Shown: one piece after another, positions 47,657 to 55,355 of the stretch | Layout of the letters: each line of letters opens with the position of its first letter | How positions within the stretch are numbered: position 1 is the first letter of the stretch | Assembly (NCBI RefSeq): GCF_030269765.1 | Contig: NZ_BSTX01000001.1 | Span: 310,001 to 374,000, forward strand | Direction of reading: 5' to 3' | Origin: Actinorhabdospora filicis | GTDB lineage: Bacteria; Actinomycetota; Actinomycetes; Mycobacteriales; Micromonosporaceae | DNA length: 64,000 nucleotides | Notes under the pieces: model-generated | What the model saw: only the letters and a program-made list of their open reading frames with translations | Told to the model about the DNA's origin: nothing | Databases searched by the model: none | Program-made: the position numbers and the translations under genes

Positions 47657-48946
47657 TCATCCGATGGTGAGCGCGCCGCCCTCCGGGGCGCCCGGCGGGA
47701 CGGCGAAGATCGCGCCGCCGAGGTTGACCAGGAAGTCGCGCAGCCGGTCGGAGGCCGACATGCGGTTCTGGGCGTCGATGAAGGACTTCGGGTCGGCGAC
47801 GTAGGCGGTGAACAGCAGCCCGGCGTCGTAGGGGTTCTTGTCGTGGTTGTGGCCGTCGGTGCCCACGGCGTGGTCGTCGGTGCCGAGGGTGCCCTGGGTG
47901 AGGAACCCGTAGTCGTAGTTGTAGCCGCGCCGGAACATGGGGATGCCCTTGACGAGGCGGACGTGCGCGTCGAGGGGGATCACCGGCCCGCCCGCGGGAG
48001 CGGCGGCGGCCAGGTCGGGCTCGTCGAACTCGGCGGTGCCGGTGAGGGGCGCGCCGCTGTCGCGCTTCCGCCCGATGCTGCCCTCCTGCTCGGCGGCGGT
48101 GGCCAGGCTCCACTCCGGCAGGCGCATCCGGATCTTGCGGAACACCAGGTAGCTGCCGCCGGCGAACCAGTCCGGCTCGTCCTTGGTGGCCCAGACCGCG
48201 GCGTCGAATGCGGCGTCGCCGGGCTTGGGGTTGGCGGTGCCGTCCTTGAAGCCGAGGAGGTTGCGGGACGTGCCGCCGTCGGCCGGTTTGGACAGGAACC
48301 CGTGCTGGGTCCAGCGGAGCTGGCAGGTGCCCATGACCCGCGCGCGCAGCGCCAGGAACGCGCCGCTGACCACCTGCGGGTCGTCGGCGCAGATCTGCAG
48401 CAGGAAGTCGCCGCCGGACCAGGCCGGGTTCAGCTGGTCGCCGGGGAAGGACGGCAGCTCGGCGAGGCGACGCGGGCGCCGGTCCTGCCGTCCGGTCACC
48501 TGGAACACCCACGGGCCGACGCCGACGGTGACCGTCAGCTTCGCGGTGGGCAGGCCCTCGGCGGTGAGGTCGTCGGGGAACTGCTCGGGGGTGGTCCCCT
48601 TCAGCGGCGGCGGTTTCCGGCCGGCCATGAGCGCGGCGATCACCGCCGACCAGTCGGCCAGCAGCTCGTCGGTCATCTTTCCCAGCGCCTCGGGGGTGAG
48701 GCGTTCCCCGGTGCGGGGGTCGGCGATGAGCAGGTCGAAGGCGGCGAACAGGGCGTGCTTCTGCTGGGGCGTGTCGATGCCGGGCTGGCGCGTCCCGTGG
48801 AAGGGGACCGTGCCGGACTCGGCGGGCGGCGGTTCGGGTTCGTCCCCGGTGGTCCGCCCGATGAGGACGCCCCCGGCCCCGGCGAGGGCGGCGGTGGCCG
48901 CGAGGGAGCCGACGAGCGCGCGGCGGCTGACGGGTGGGGTGGCCAT
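47657..48946 (-). CDS. efeB: Tat-exported DyP-type heme peroxidase (EfeB-like)
   Basis: The 429-residue protein has a twin-arginine signal (PVSRRALVGSLAATAALAGAG) and the DyP catalytic motif GFKDGTANP (distal Asp). The C-terminal RRGYNYDYG and GLLFTAYVADPKSFIDAQNRM are typical of EfeB/YcdB. DyPs oxidise dyes and phenolics; EfeB homologues serve in iron uptake with EfeU and EfeO. Neither efeU nor efeO is adjacent, so this is a stand-alone copy. ATG 48946 follows GAAGGAGAAATC. A long inverted repeat lies upstream. Confidence 0.93.
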   Translation of the reverse strand: MATPPVSRRALVGSLAATAALAGAGGVLIGRTTGDEPEPPPAESGTVPFHGTRQPGIDTPQQKHALFAAFDLLIADPRTGERLTPEALGKMTDELLADWSAVIAALMAGRKPPPLKGTTPEQFPDDLTAEGLPTAKLTVTVGVGPWVFQVTGRQDRRPRRLAELPSFPGDQLNPAWSGGDFLLQICADDPQVVSGAFLALRARVMGTCQLRWTQHGFLSKPADGGTSRNLLGFKDGTANPKPGDAAFDAAVWATKDEPDWFAGGSYLVFRKIRMRLPEWSLATAAEQEGSIGRKRDSGAPLTGTAEFDEPDLAAAAPAGGPVIPLDAHVRLVKGIPMFRRGYNYDYGFLTQGTLGTDDHAVGTDGHNHDKNPYDAGLLFTAYVADPKSFIDAQNRMSASDRLRDFLVNLGGAIFAVPPGAPEGGALTIG

Positions 48947-48992
48947 GATTTCTCCTTCCGGCGTCGTGAGTGGACAGTCGCCGCGCGGGCGG

Positions 48993-49048
48993 GCCGGGTT
49001 CCCGGGCCCATGCGTGTGCATGAACACGGGGTGGCCCGGGAACCCGGC
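48993..49048. repeat. 16-bp perfect inverted repeat in the divergent DyP/MFS promoter region
   Basis: GCCGGGTTCCCGGGCC (48993-49008) and GGCCCGGGAACCCGGC (49033-49048) are exact reverse complements 24 bases apart. A smaller repeat CATGC-GTGT-GCATG (49009-49022) sits in the loop. It is upstream of both divergent genes, so it is not a simple terminator; a 5'-leader hairpin or operator are options. Confidence 0.8.
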
Positions 49049-49130
49049 GGCGATCATGGCGGTGAGCTGCGGCCGGACCACCGGTTTCGCCGCTCGGCTA
49101 GGCTCCCCCTCCCCCACCCCGGGAGTCTTC

Positions 49131-50333
49131 GTGTCCACCCTCACCGTCAAAGGCCACCGCGACTTCGGCGTCCTGTGGACCGGCCGCGCGATCAGCCAGT
49201 TCGGCTCCGACGTCGGCGCGGTCGCCCTGCCCCTCGTCGCGGTCGGCGTCCTGGACGCCAGCGCGTTCCAGATCGGCCTGCTGGCCGCGATCGCCGCCGC
49301 GACCACGCTGCTGCTGTCCTTCCCCGTCGGCGCGTTCGCCGAGCACCGGCGCAAGCGCCCGGTGCTGGTCGCCGCCGACCTCGCCCGCTGCCTCACGCTG
49401 CTGTCGGTGCCGGTGGCCGCGCTGGCGGGCGCGCTGACCTTCGCGCAGCTGTGCGCGGTGGCCGCGGTCAACGCCGCCGGGCAGCTGGCCTTCGCGGCGG
49501 CGTCCCAGGCGCACCTGAAGGCCCTCGTGGACGGCGACCGGCTCCTCGACGCCAACGCGCGCCTGGAGTCGACCACGTGGCTGAGCCTGACGGTCGGCCG
49601 CTCGCTGGGCGGCGTCCTCGCCGGGCTGATCGGCGCGCTGGGGACCCTGGTCGTGGACGCGGTGTCGTTCCTGGCCGGGGCCCTGGCCGTGACGCGGCTG
49701 CGCGCCCCGGAGCCCGCGCCGCCGGAGCGGACCGCCGGGCGCAGGCGGGCGGAGCTCCTCGCGGGGCTCGCCTTCGTCCGGCGGGAACCGGCGCTGCGGC
49801 GGCTGCTGGCGGGATGGGTGATCTACGCGGGCGCCTCGGCCATGGCGTTCCCGGTGTCCACCGTCTTCTACCTGCGGGACCTGGGATTCACGCCCTGGCA
49901 GTACGGGCTGCTGATGGGCGTGCCCTCGCTCGGCGGCTTCTTCGGCGCGCGCGTGGTCCGCGCGGCCGCCGAACGGTGGGGCATGCTGCGGTTGCTGCGC
50001 TGGTCGGCCTTCGCGCGCGGCCCCTGGTACGGGCTCATCGCGCTGGCGCCCGTGGGCGTCGCGGGACTCGTGGTGTGCGGGCTCGCCTTCGGCGCGATGC
50101 TGTTCTTCTCCTCGATCGCCAACTCCGCGCAGGGCACCTACCGGCAGCTGCGGACGCCCGACGGGCTCCAGGTCCGGGTGGCGGCCCTGTGGGCCTTCGC
50201 CACCACCGCCGCCGCGCCCCTGTTCACCCTCGCGGGGACGGGGCTCGCCGCGCTCACCGGCACGCGCGGCGCCCTGGGCGCCGCCGCCGCGCTGATGCTC
50301 GCGGCGGCCTTCCTCTCCCCGGCCCGGGAGTGA
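49131..50333 (+). CDS. MFS transporter (macrolide-efflux/enterobactin-exporter type)
   Basis: The 400-residue protein has about twelve membrane helices. GHRDFGVLWTGRAISQFGSDVGAVALPLVAV opens it, and FPVGAFAEHRRKRPVL is the loop 2-3 motif with its basic cluster. It is similar in type to the exporter of the NRPS operon. GTG 49131 has GGGAG upstream. It is divergent from the DyP gene and convergent with the Lrp gene, with no clear functional partner. Substrate unknown. Confidence 0.88.
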   Translation: MSTLTVKGHRDFGVLWTGRAISQFGSDVGAVALPLVAVGVLDASAFQIGLLAAIAAATTLLLSFPVGAFAEHRRKRPVLVAADLARCLTLLSVPVAALAGALTFAQLCAVAAVNAAGQLAFAAASQAHLKALVDGDRLLDANARLESTTWLSLTVGRSLGGVLAGLIGALGTLVVDAVSFLAGALAVTRLRAPEPAPPERTAGRRRAELLAGLAFVRREPALRRLLAGWVIYAGASAMAFPVSTVFYLRDLGFTPWQYGLLMGVPSLGGFFGARVVRAAAERWGMLRLLRWSAFARGPWYGLIALAPVGVAGLVVCGLAFGAMLFFSSIANSAQGTYRQLRTPDGLQVRVAALWAFATTAAAPLFTLAGTGLAALTGTRGALGAAAALMLAAAFLSPARE

Positions 50334-50335
50334 GC

Positions 50336-50412
50336 GCGGGGCCCCGCAGGCGACGGGCGGGGCCCCGCGGCCCGGGAGACCGGGAGGGTCTCCGTACGCG
50401 TGGCACGCGTAC
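50336..50412. terminator. Cluster of hairpins between convergent MFS and Lrp genes
   Basis: Four elements follow each other: the self-complementary 12-mer GCGGGGCCCCGC at 50336-50347 and again at 50357-50368; GGAGACC-GGGAG-GGTCTCC at 50375-50393; and GTACGCGT-GGC-ACGCGTAC at 50394-50412. They fill the gap between the convergent genes and probably end transcription from both sides. Such stacking of dyads is unusual. Confidence 0.7.
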
Positions 50413-50450
50413 TCGGCTCAGCGCCACCGGGCGCGGGAGTGTTACACCCG

Positions 50451-50963
50451 TCAGGTCAGGCGCGAGAGCACGACCACCGATTTCGTGCGCGTCACGAAGG
50501 GCTCGGCGCGCAGCCGCTCCAGGGCCTGCTCCAGGTGGGCCATGTCCTTGGCGCGCAACTGGACGATCGCGTCGGCCTCGCCGGTGACCGTGCACGCGGC
50601 GGTGACCTCGGGATGCTTGCGCGCCGCCTGCTGGATCTGGTCGGGGTTGGTGCGCCCGGTGCAGAACAGCTCGACGAACGCCTCGGTGGTCCAGCCCAGC
50701 CGCGAGGGGTCGACCACGGCGGTGAAGCCGGTGATGATCCCGGCCGCGCGCAGCCGGTCCACGCGGCGCTTGACCGCCGGGGCCGACAGCGCGACGGACG
50801 CGCCGATCGTCGCGAAGGACTGCCGCGCGTCGTTCATGAGCGCGGCCACGATGCGGCGGTCGATCTCGTCCAGATCGCCCGGCGCGGGCTCGGCGTGGGC
50901 GGACAGGGGCTCGGTGGGCGCGGTCTCCCGGGACAACGTTTCGCCGTCTTGTGGGTCGTTCAT
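50451..50963 (-). CDS. Lrp/AsnC-family transcriptional regulator
   Basis: The 170-residue protein has an Asp/Glu-rich disordered start (about 1-35), an AsnC-type HTH (LDEIDRRIVAALMNDARQSFATIGASVALSAPAVKRRVDRLRAAGII) and a RAM ligand-binding domain (VVDPSRLGWTTEAFVELFC, VTGEADAIVQLRAKDMAHLEQAL). It is divergent from dimethylargininase, so it probably controls that gene in response to an amino acid. ATG 50963 has no SD; GTG 50978 is possible. Confidence 0.9.
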   Translation of the reverse strand: MNDPQDGETLSRETAPTEPLSAHAEPAPGDLDEIDRRIVAALMNDARQSFATIGASVALSAPAVKRRVDRLRAAGIITGFTAVVDPSRLGWTTEAFVELFCTGRTNPDQIQQAARKHPEVTAACTVTGEADAIVQLRAKDMAHLEQALERLRAEPFVTRTKSVVVLSRLT

Positions 50964-51103
50964 GCAACGATTCAACACCGTATCGGCCGATCGGGTGCTT
51001 GCGGCCCGCCGACCGGCGTTCTAGCCTTGCGATCCGCGCCCCTCGCACCCACCCTTCAGCTGCGAGAACAATGGATCACCGCGAAACGGCGGATGTACGC
51101 AAC

Positions 51104-51163
51104 GATCATCCAGATGAACGCATGATCGGCGCATTGTCATTGCATAGACGCGGCTCTTAGTCT
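51104..51163 (+). promoter_or_regulatory. Promoter and dyad ahead of dimethylargininase
   Basis: TTGTCA (51134-51139) and TAGTCT (51158-51163), spacing 18, place the transcript start about one base before ATG 51171, so the mRNA is probably leaderless; no SD is present. GATCAT (51104-51109) and ATGATC (51122-51127) form a dyad just upstream, a candidate site for the divergent Lrp protein. Confidence 0.6.
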
Positions 51164-51170
51164 TCCGGTC

Positions 51171-51986
51171 ATGACCGAACTCGTGGCTCGCCCCCGCACC
51201 TACCTCATGTGTCCCCCGGCGCACTTCGCCGTCGAATACGTGATCAACCCGTGGATGGACCCGGCCGCCGACGTCTCCGCCGCCACCGCCCTGAACCAGT
51301 GGTCCGGCCTCGTCGACACCCTCCGCGAGCTCGGCCACACCGTCTTCACCATCGAGCCCGAGGCGGGCCTGCCGGACATGGTCTTCGCGGCCAACGGCTC
51401 CTTCACCGTCGACGGCAAGGTCTACGGCGCGAAGTTCCGCTACGAGCAGCGCCAGGCCGAGGCCGGCGCCTACGAGAAGTGGTTCCGCGCCCAGGGCTGG
51501 ACCTTCACCCCCGCCACCGAGACCAACGAGGGCGAGGGCGACTTCGTCTACCTGCCCGAGCGCGGGCTGATCCTGGGCGGCTACGGCTTCCGCACCGACG
51601 CGCGCGGCGTGGCCGAGGCCGCCGAGGTGCTCGGGCGTCCCGTGGTCCCGCTGAAGCTGGTCGACCCCCGCTTCTACCACCTGGACACCGCGCTGGCCTC
51701 GCTGTCCGACGACAACATCGTCTACTACCCGGGCGCCTTCTCCGAGGCCTCGCAGGCGATCCTGCGCCAGCTCTTCCCCGATGCCGTCATCGCCGACGAC
51801 GCCGACGCGCTCGCCTTCGGCCTGAACCTGGTCTCCGACGGCAAGAACGTCGTGCTGAACACCGAGGCCGACGGCCTGGCCGCCAAGCTCGAAGCCGCCG
51901 GTTTCACCACCGTGCGCGTCGAGCTGGCCGAGCTGAAGAAGTCCGGCGGCAGCGTCAAGTGCTGCATCGCCGAACTGCGCGACTGA
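51171..51986 (+). CDS. ddaH: Dimethylarginine dimethylaminohydrolase family protein
   Basis: The 271-residue protein belongs to the amidinotransferase/DDAH family, which hydrolyses methylated arginines to citrulline and methylamines (or arginine itself in relatives). The active-site residues fit: Asp in GLPDMVFAANG, Glu/Asp in EGEGDFVYL, His170 in FYHLDTALA and Cys264/265 in SVKCCIAEL. MCPPAHFAVEYVINPWM near the start is typical. Under Lrp control it may let the cell use methylarginine or arginine as nitrogen source. Ornithine aminotransferase-type relatives (RocD) are not adjacent. Confidence 0.92.
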   Translation: MTELVARPRTYLMCPPAHFAVEYVINPWMDPAADVSAATALNQWSGLVDTLRELGHTVFTIEPEAGLPDMVFAANGSFTVDGKVYGAKFRYEQRQAEAGAYEKWFRAQGWTFTPATETNEGEGDFVYLPERGLILGGYGFRTDARGVAEAAEVLGRPVVPLKLVDPRFYHLDTALASLSDDNIVYYPGAFSEASQAILRQLFPDAVIADDADALAFGLNLVSDGKNVVLNTEADGLAAKLEAAGFTTVRVELAELKKSGGSVKCCIAELRD

Positions 51987-52049
51987 CACCCTGACGTCCC
52001 GCGTGAGCGGGGTGCCGCCGGGGTCCGTGAGGGCGGCCGTGGCGGCGGG

Positions 52050-52101
52050 GATCGCGGCCGCCCGAACTCCGTCACCCGATGGAGACCGGGCGGCCGCGAT
52101 C
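52050..52101. terminator. 15-bp perfect inverted repeat after ddaH
   Basis: GATCGCGGCCGCCCG (52050-52064) pairs exactly with CGGGCGGCCGCGATC (52087-52101); CTCC/GGAG pair inside the loop. It lies 64 bp after ddaH and 41 bp before the dehydrogenase start. It is probably a terminator for ddaH, though it could also be a leader hairpin of the next gene. Confidence 0.7.
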
Positions 52102-52141
52102 AGTATTGCGCCCGGTCATGTTCGTCTGGGACCGTGCGCGC

Positions 52142-53104
52142 ATGAGAACGGCGTGGCTGCACGGTGCCGGGGACGTCCGCGTGACCGAGGGGCCGGTGCC
52201 CGAGCCCGGTCCCGGCGAGGCCCTCGTGAAGGTGACCGCGGTCGGCCTGTGCGGCTCCGACCTGCACTGGTACGGCGAGGGCGCCATCGGCGACGTCCGC
52301 CTGAGCGAGCCGATCGTCCCCGGTCACGAGACCGCCGGGGTGGTGATGTCGGGCGCCCTGACCGGCAGGCGCGTCGCCGTCGACCCGGCGATCCCCTGCC
52401 ACCGCTGTGAGCTGTGCGTCGAGGGGCACCCGAACCTGTGCGCGGACCTGCGCTTCGCCGGTTACGCCGACACCCCGGGCGGGCTGCGCGAGTACCTGAC
52501 CTGGCCCGAGCACCGCCTGCACGTCCTGCCCGACGCGATCGGCGACGCCGAGGGCGCCCTGCTGGAGCCGCTGGGGGTCGCGATCCACGCGCTCGACCTC
52601 GGGCGCGTCCGGCTCGGCATGTCGGTCGCGGTGGTCGGCTGCGGCCCGATCGGGCTGATGCTGGTGCGGCTGGCGCGCCTGGCCGGGGCGACGCGCGTCC
52701 TGGCCGCCGATCCGCTGCCGCACCGGCGCGAGGCGGCCCTGCGGATGGGCGCCGACGACGTCTTCGACGAGCCGGTGGCCGGGGCCCACGTGGCCTTCGA
52801 GGTCGCCGGCAACGACGCGGCGGTGGACCTGGCGATCGGCGCCTGCCGTCCCGGCGCCCGCCTGGTGCTGGTGGGGATCCCGGAGACCGACACGACGACG
52901 TTCCGGGCCTCCCCCGCCCGCCGGCGAGGGCTGACGATCGCCCTCGCCCGGCGGATGAAGGAGGTCTACCCCCGCGCGATGTCGGTCGCGGCGGCGGTGG
53001 ACCTGACGTCCCTGGTCACCGACGTCTTCCCGCTGGAGAAGGCCGGTGAGGCGTTCGCGCACGCGGCGGCGCGGGCGGGTTTGAAGACGGTGGTCGGGCC
53101 CTGA
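52142..53104 (+). CDS. Zinc-dependent sorbitol/threonine-type dehydrogenase
   Basis: The 320-residue medium-chain dehydrogenase has catalytic zinc ligands in GLCGSDLHWY and PGHETAG, structural-zinc cysteines in CHRCELCVEGHPNLC, and the Rossmann motif VVGCGPIGLMLVRLA. The pattern GSDLHWYGEGAIG is typical of sorbitol, xylitol or galactitol dehydrogenases, so a polyol substrate is likely. At 320 it is slightly short; ATG 52142 was chosen, but ATG 52118 in frame would add eight residues and neither has a clear SD. It stands alone. Confidence 0.87.
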   Translation: MRTAWLHGAGDVRVTEGPVPEPGPGEALVKVTAVGLCGSDLHWYGEGAIGDVRLSEPIVPGHETAGVVMSGALTGRRVAVDPAIPCHRCELCVEGHPNLCADLRFAGYADTPGGLREYLTWPEHRLHVLPDAIGDAEGALLEPLGVAIHALDLGRVRLGMSVAVVGCGPIGLMLVRLARLAGATRVLAADPLPHRREAALRMGADDVFDEPVAGAHVAFEVAGNDAAVDLAIGACRPGARLVLVGIPETDTTTFRASPARRRGLTIALARRMKEVYPRAMSVAAAVDLTSLVTDVFPLEKAGEAFAHAAARAGLKTVVGP

Positions 53105-53206
53105 GGCGCGAGGGGTGACCACGCCGTCCCGGTCCCGGCGGACCGGTGGGTGAGGTGGCGTCGGGGCCTCACCATCGGCCCACCGCGCGAAGCCGCGCGA
53201 GGGACG

Positions 53207-53989
53207 TCAGCCCCGGTAGTCGGCCACGTGGTCGGCCGCCCACTGCGCGAAGCTGCGGGAGGGCACGCCGGTGACGTCCTGTGAGAGCGGGCCGGTCGGC
53301 GCCGGGGAGTCGTCCATCTTCGACCACATCTCGAAGACCGGCGGGTAGAGCGTCTCGCGCGCCTGCTCCAGGGTCAGCTCGACGATCTCGATCTTCTCGC
53401 CGAGTGCCTCGCCGATCAGCTCGACCTGGCGGTACTGCGGCAGCGACTCCGGTCCGCCCAGCGGGACGATCCCGGTGAGGTCGCCGGTGAGGGCCGCCAC
53501 GGCCACGTCGGCCATGTCGCCCTCGTGGATGGGGTTCATCTGGATGTTCGGGAAGGCCACCAGCGCGCGGCGGTCCTCCCGGATGCCCGGCGCCCAGCCG
53601 AGCGCGTTGGTGGCGAAGGCGCCCGGACGCAGGATCGCCAGCGGGATCCCGGTGTCCTGGAGCGGCCGCTCGGTGCGGAGGTGGTTGTCGCCGATCGGGT
53701 TCGACGGGAACGCCGCCGCGATCGACGAGAGCATCGCCAGCTTCGGCACGCCCACGCGCTTCGCCGCGTCGGCGAAGTTCTGGCCGCCGCCGTGGAAGGC
53801 GTACACGAACGCGCCGGCGACGCCGTCCAGCGCCGCGTCGAGCGACGCCGGGTCGTTGATGTCGAGCACCACGTCGGCGCCCGCGTCGGGGCTCGCGCTG
53901 GCGGTGCGGACGGCGTGCCCGGCCTCGGTGAGGCGGGTGATGACGGCGCGCGCGACGCCGCCGCGCGCTCCGGTGACGAGGAAGGTCAC
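53207..53989 (-). CDS. NmrA-like NAD(P)-binding protein
   Basis: The 260-residue atypical SDR has the N-terminal nucleotide motif LVTGARGGVARAVITRL with a following small variable loop, then LSSIAAAFPSN, LRPGAFATNALGW and HEGDMADVAVAALTGD, the pattern of NmrA/azoreductase-like or NAD(P)H-dependent quinone-sensor proteins. No Tyr-x-x-x-Lys is seen, so it may sense or bind rather than catalyse, or act like QOR2. It overlaps its TetR-type regulator gene by 4 bp, downstream of it. Confidence 0.85.
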   Translation of the reverse strand: MTFLVTGARGGVARAVITRLTEAGHAVRTASASPDAGADVVLDINDPASLDAALDGVAGAFVYAFHGGGQNFADAAKRVGVPKLAMLSSIAAAFPSNPIGDNHLRTERPLQDTGIPLAILRPGAFATNALGWAPGIREDRRALVAFPNIQMNPIHEGDMADVAVAALTGDLTGIVPLGGPESLPQYRQVELIGEALGEKIEIVELTLEQARETLYPPVFEMWSKMDDSPAPTGPLSQDVTGVPSRSFAQWAADHVADYRG

Positions 53990-54615
53990 GGGGACTCCTT
54001 TGTCTGGTCGGGGTGGGTCTCGGCGATCCGCCCGACGATGCGGCGGATCTGGTCGAGATATAGGGCGGCGAACTCCGGCGAGGCGGCGTCGAGTCCGGTG
54101 AGGACCCTCGCCGCGTCCCGCAACGCCACCGGCGCCACGGAGATCGCCATCAGCACCAGCTGAAAGACGCCCGGATCGAGCTCGGCGGGAAACTCGCCCC
54201 GCTCGCGCCGGGCGCGCATCTTCTCGACGTCATCGCCGAGATCGGCGGTGGCGTCCGGCGTATCGGCGTCGCTCTCGGCGAGCCCGTGCCACAGGATGAG
54301 CCGCGCGGCCCGCGGATCCTCCAGCGCGTGCCCGGCGTAGCGCGCGATCGCCTCGGTGAGCGGGACCTCGGGTCCCGCCTCGGCGGCCTCCCAGTCGTGC
54401 CAGGACTCGCGAAGGGCCGTGTACAGGCCCTCCTTGCCGCCGAAGTAGTAGGTGATGAGCTGCTTGTTCACGCCCGCCCGCGCCGCGATGTCCTGCACCC
54501 GCGCACCGGCGTAACCCCGCGCGGCGAACTCGTCGAACGCGGCGTCGAGGAGACGCCGCCGGGTCCGCTCGGCATCGCGGAGGCGGGAATCGGGATCGGG
54601 TGCGCGGCGGGGCAT
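53986..54615 (-). CDS. TetR-family transcriptional regulator
   Basis: The 209-residue protein has an N-terminal TetR HTH (TRRRLLDAAFDEFAARGYAGARVQDIAARAGVNKQLITYYFGGKEGLYTAL) and a helical ligand-binding domain. A TACGCT hexamer six bases before the ATG on its strand could be a -10 box, giving a leaderless transcript. It overlaps the NmrA-like gene, so the pair likely autoregulates. Ligand unknown. Confidence 0.92.
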   Translation of the reverse strand: MPRRAPDPDSRLRDAERTRRRLLDAAFDEFAARGYAGARVQDIAARAGVNKQLITYYFGGKEGLYTALRESWHDWEAAEAGPEVPLTEAIARYAGHALEDPRAARLILWHGLAESDADTPDATADLGDDVEKMRARRERGEFPAELDPGVFQLVLMAISVAPVALRDAARVLTGLDAASPEFAALYLDQIRRIVGRIAETHPDQTKESP

Positions 54616-54813
54616 GGGGGAAGCGTAGCACTAATTTTCCGCGTGGGTGATTGAGGTACCCGGGTGGGTGATTGGTGGGTGGGCGGGCGCGGGTGAGGGC
54701 AAGGGTGAGGACGCGTGTGAGGCACGGACGGGGCGGGCTCGGCACGGCCGACGGCGTGCGGGCGAGCCGAACCGGCACGAGGACCTGGTACGAGGACCTC
54801 GTGCGACAGCCCC

Positions 54814-55278
54814 CGTCCCGGCGGGGTGAGGTCGCCCTCACGGCTTTCCGGGCTGGCGGCGCGCCGCGGCCACCGGCCCGACGACCTGGCACGACAACCA
54901 CCTCATCTCGCCGGGGTGAACGCCGCCCTCACCACGAGCCGAGCGCGGCCTCGGCGGCGTGGAACGCGCGTGAACGGCGGGCCCACTGGCGGCTGGCAGC
55001 GTGCCGCGGCCACCGGCACTACGACCTGGCACGACAACTACCCGATCCCGGCGAGGTGAGCGCCGCACTCACGGCAAGGCGAGCCCGGACCCGGCGGCAT
55101 GGAATGCAGGTGAACGGCGAACCTACTGGCGGCTGGCGGCGCACAGCGGCCATCAGCACGCCCCCATCCCGGCGAGGTGAGCGCCGCACTCACGGCGGGC
55201 CGAGGGCAGCCTCGGCCGAGAGGAAGGCGGGTGAACAGCGGGCCTACTGGCGGCTGGCGGCTGGCAGCTGGCAGCTGG
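54814..55278 (+). repeat. Degenerate tandem repeats with hairpins, ending in a heptamer array
   Basis: A block like TCCCGGCGAGGTGAG starts at about 54816, 54906, 55046 and 55167. Three copies continue into a GTGAG...CTCAC hairpin with a 6-7 base loop, and the copy at 54906 has a weakened arm. A second block, ACTGGCGGCTGGCRGC, recurs near 54985, 55125 and 55246, with a partial copy near 54851. The last copy runs into four 7-mers CGGCTGG, CGGCTGG, CAGCTGG, CAGCTGG (55251-55278). Unit lengths vary (90, 140, 121 bp), so these are decayed rather than recent duplications. Confidence 0.75.
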
Positions 55279-55283
55279 CGAAG

Positions 55284-55310
55284 TTATCCACATTCGGCGT
55301 GTTATCCACA
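55284..55310 (+). promoter_or_regulatory. Two perfect DnaA boxes
   Basis: TTATCCACA occurs at 55284-55292 and 55302-55310, same orientation, start-to-start 18 bp. It is the perfect DnaA consensus, rare by chance in such high-GC DNA. The two lie 18 bp before a good promoter, so DnaA could regulate that promoter or be titrated here. There is no dnaA/dnaN neighbourhood, so it is not oriC. Confidence 0.75.
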
Positions 55311-55327
55311 GGTTTCGCGAGACGCGT

Positions 55328-55355
55328 TTGACACCCATGCGTGGCGGTGTACTAC
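55328..55355 (+). promoter_or_regulatory. Strong orphan promoter, TTGACA-16-TACTAC
   Basis: TTGACA (55328-55333) is a perfect -35, and TACTAC (55350-55355) a fair -10. Transcription would start near 55362 toward a stretch with no evident gene. AAGAAGAGG followed by GTG near 55400 opens only a nine-codon frame. A short RNA or leader-like product is possible. Confidence 0.55.

Noticed and set aside
54814..55278. CRISPR array
   Set aside because: Repeat blocks are irregularly spaced, diverged and separated by similar rather than unique sequence; no cas genes.
55284..55310. Chromosomal replication origin
   Set aside because: Only two DnaA boxes, no AT-rich unwinding region and no dnaA, dnaN or rpmH nearby.
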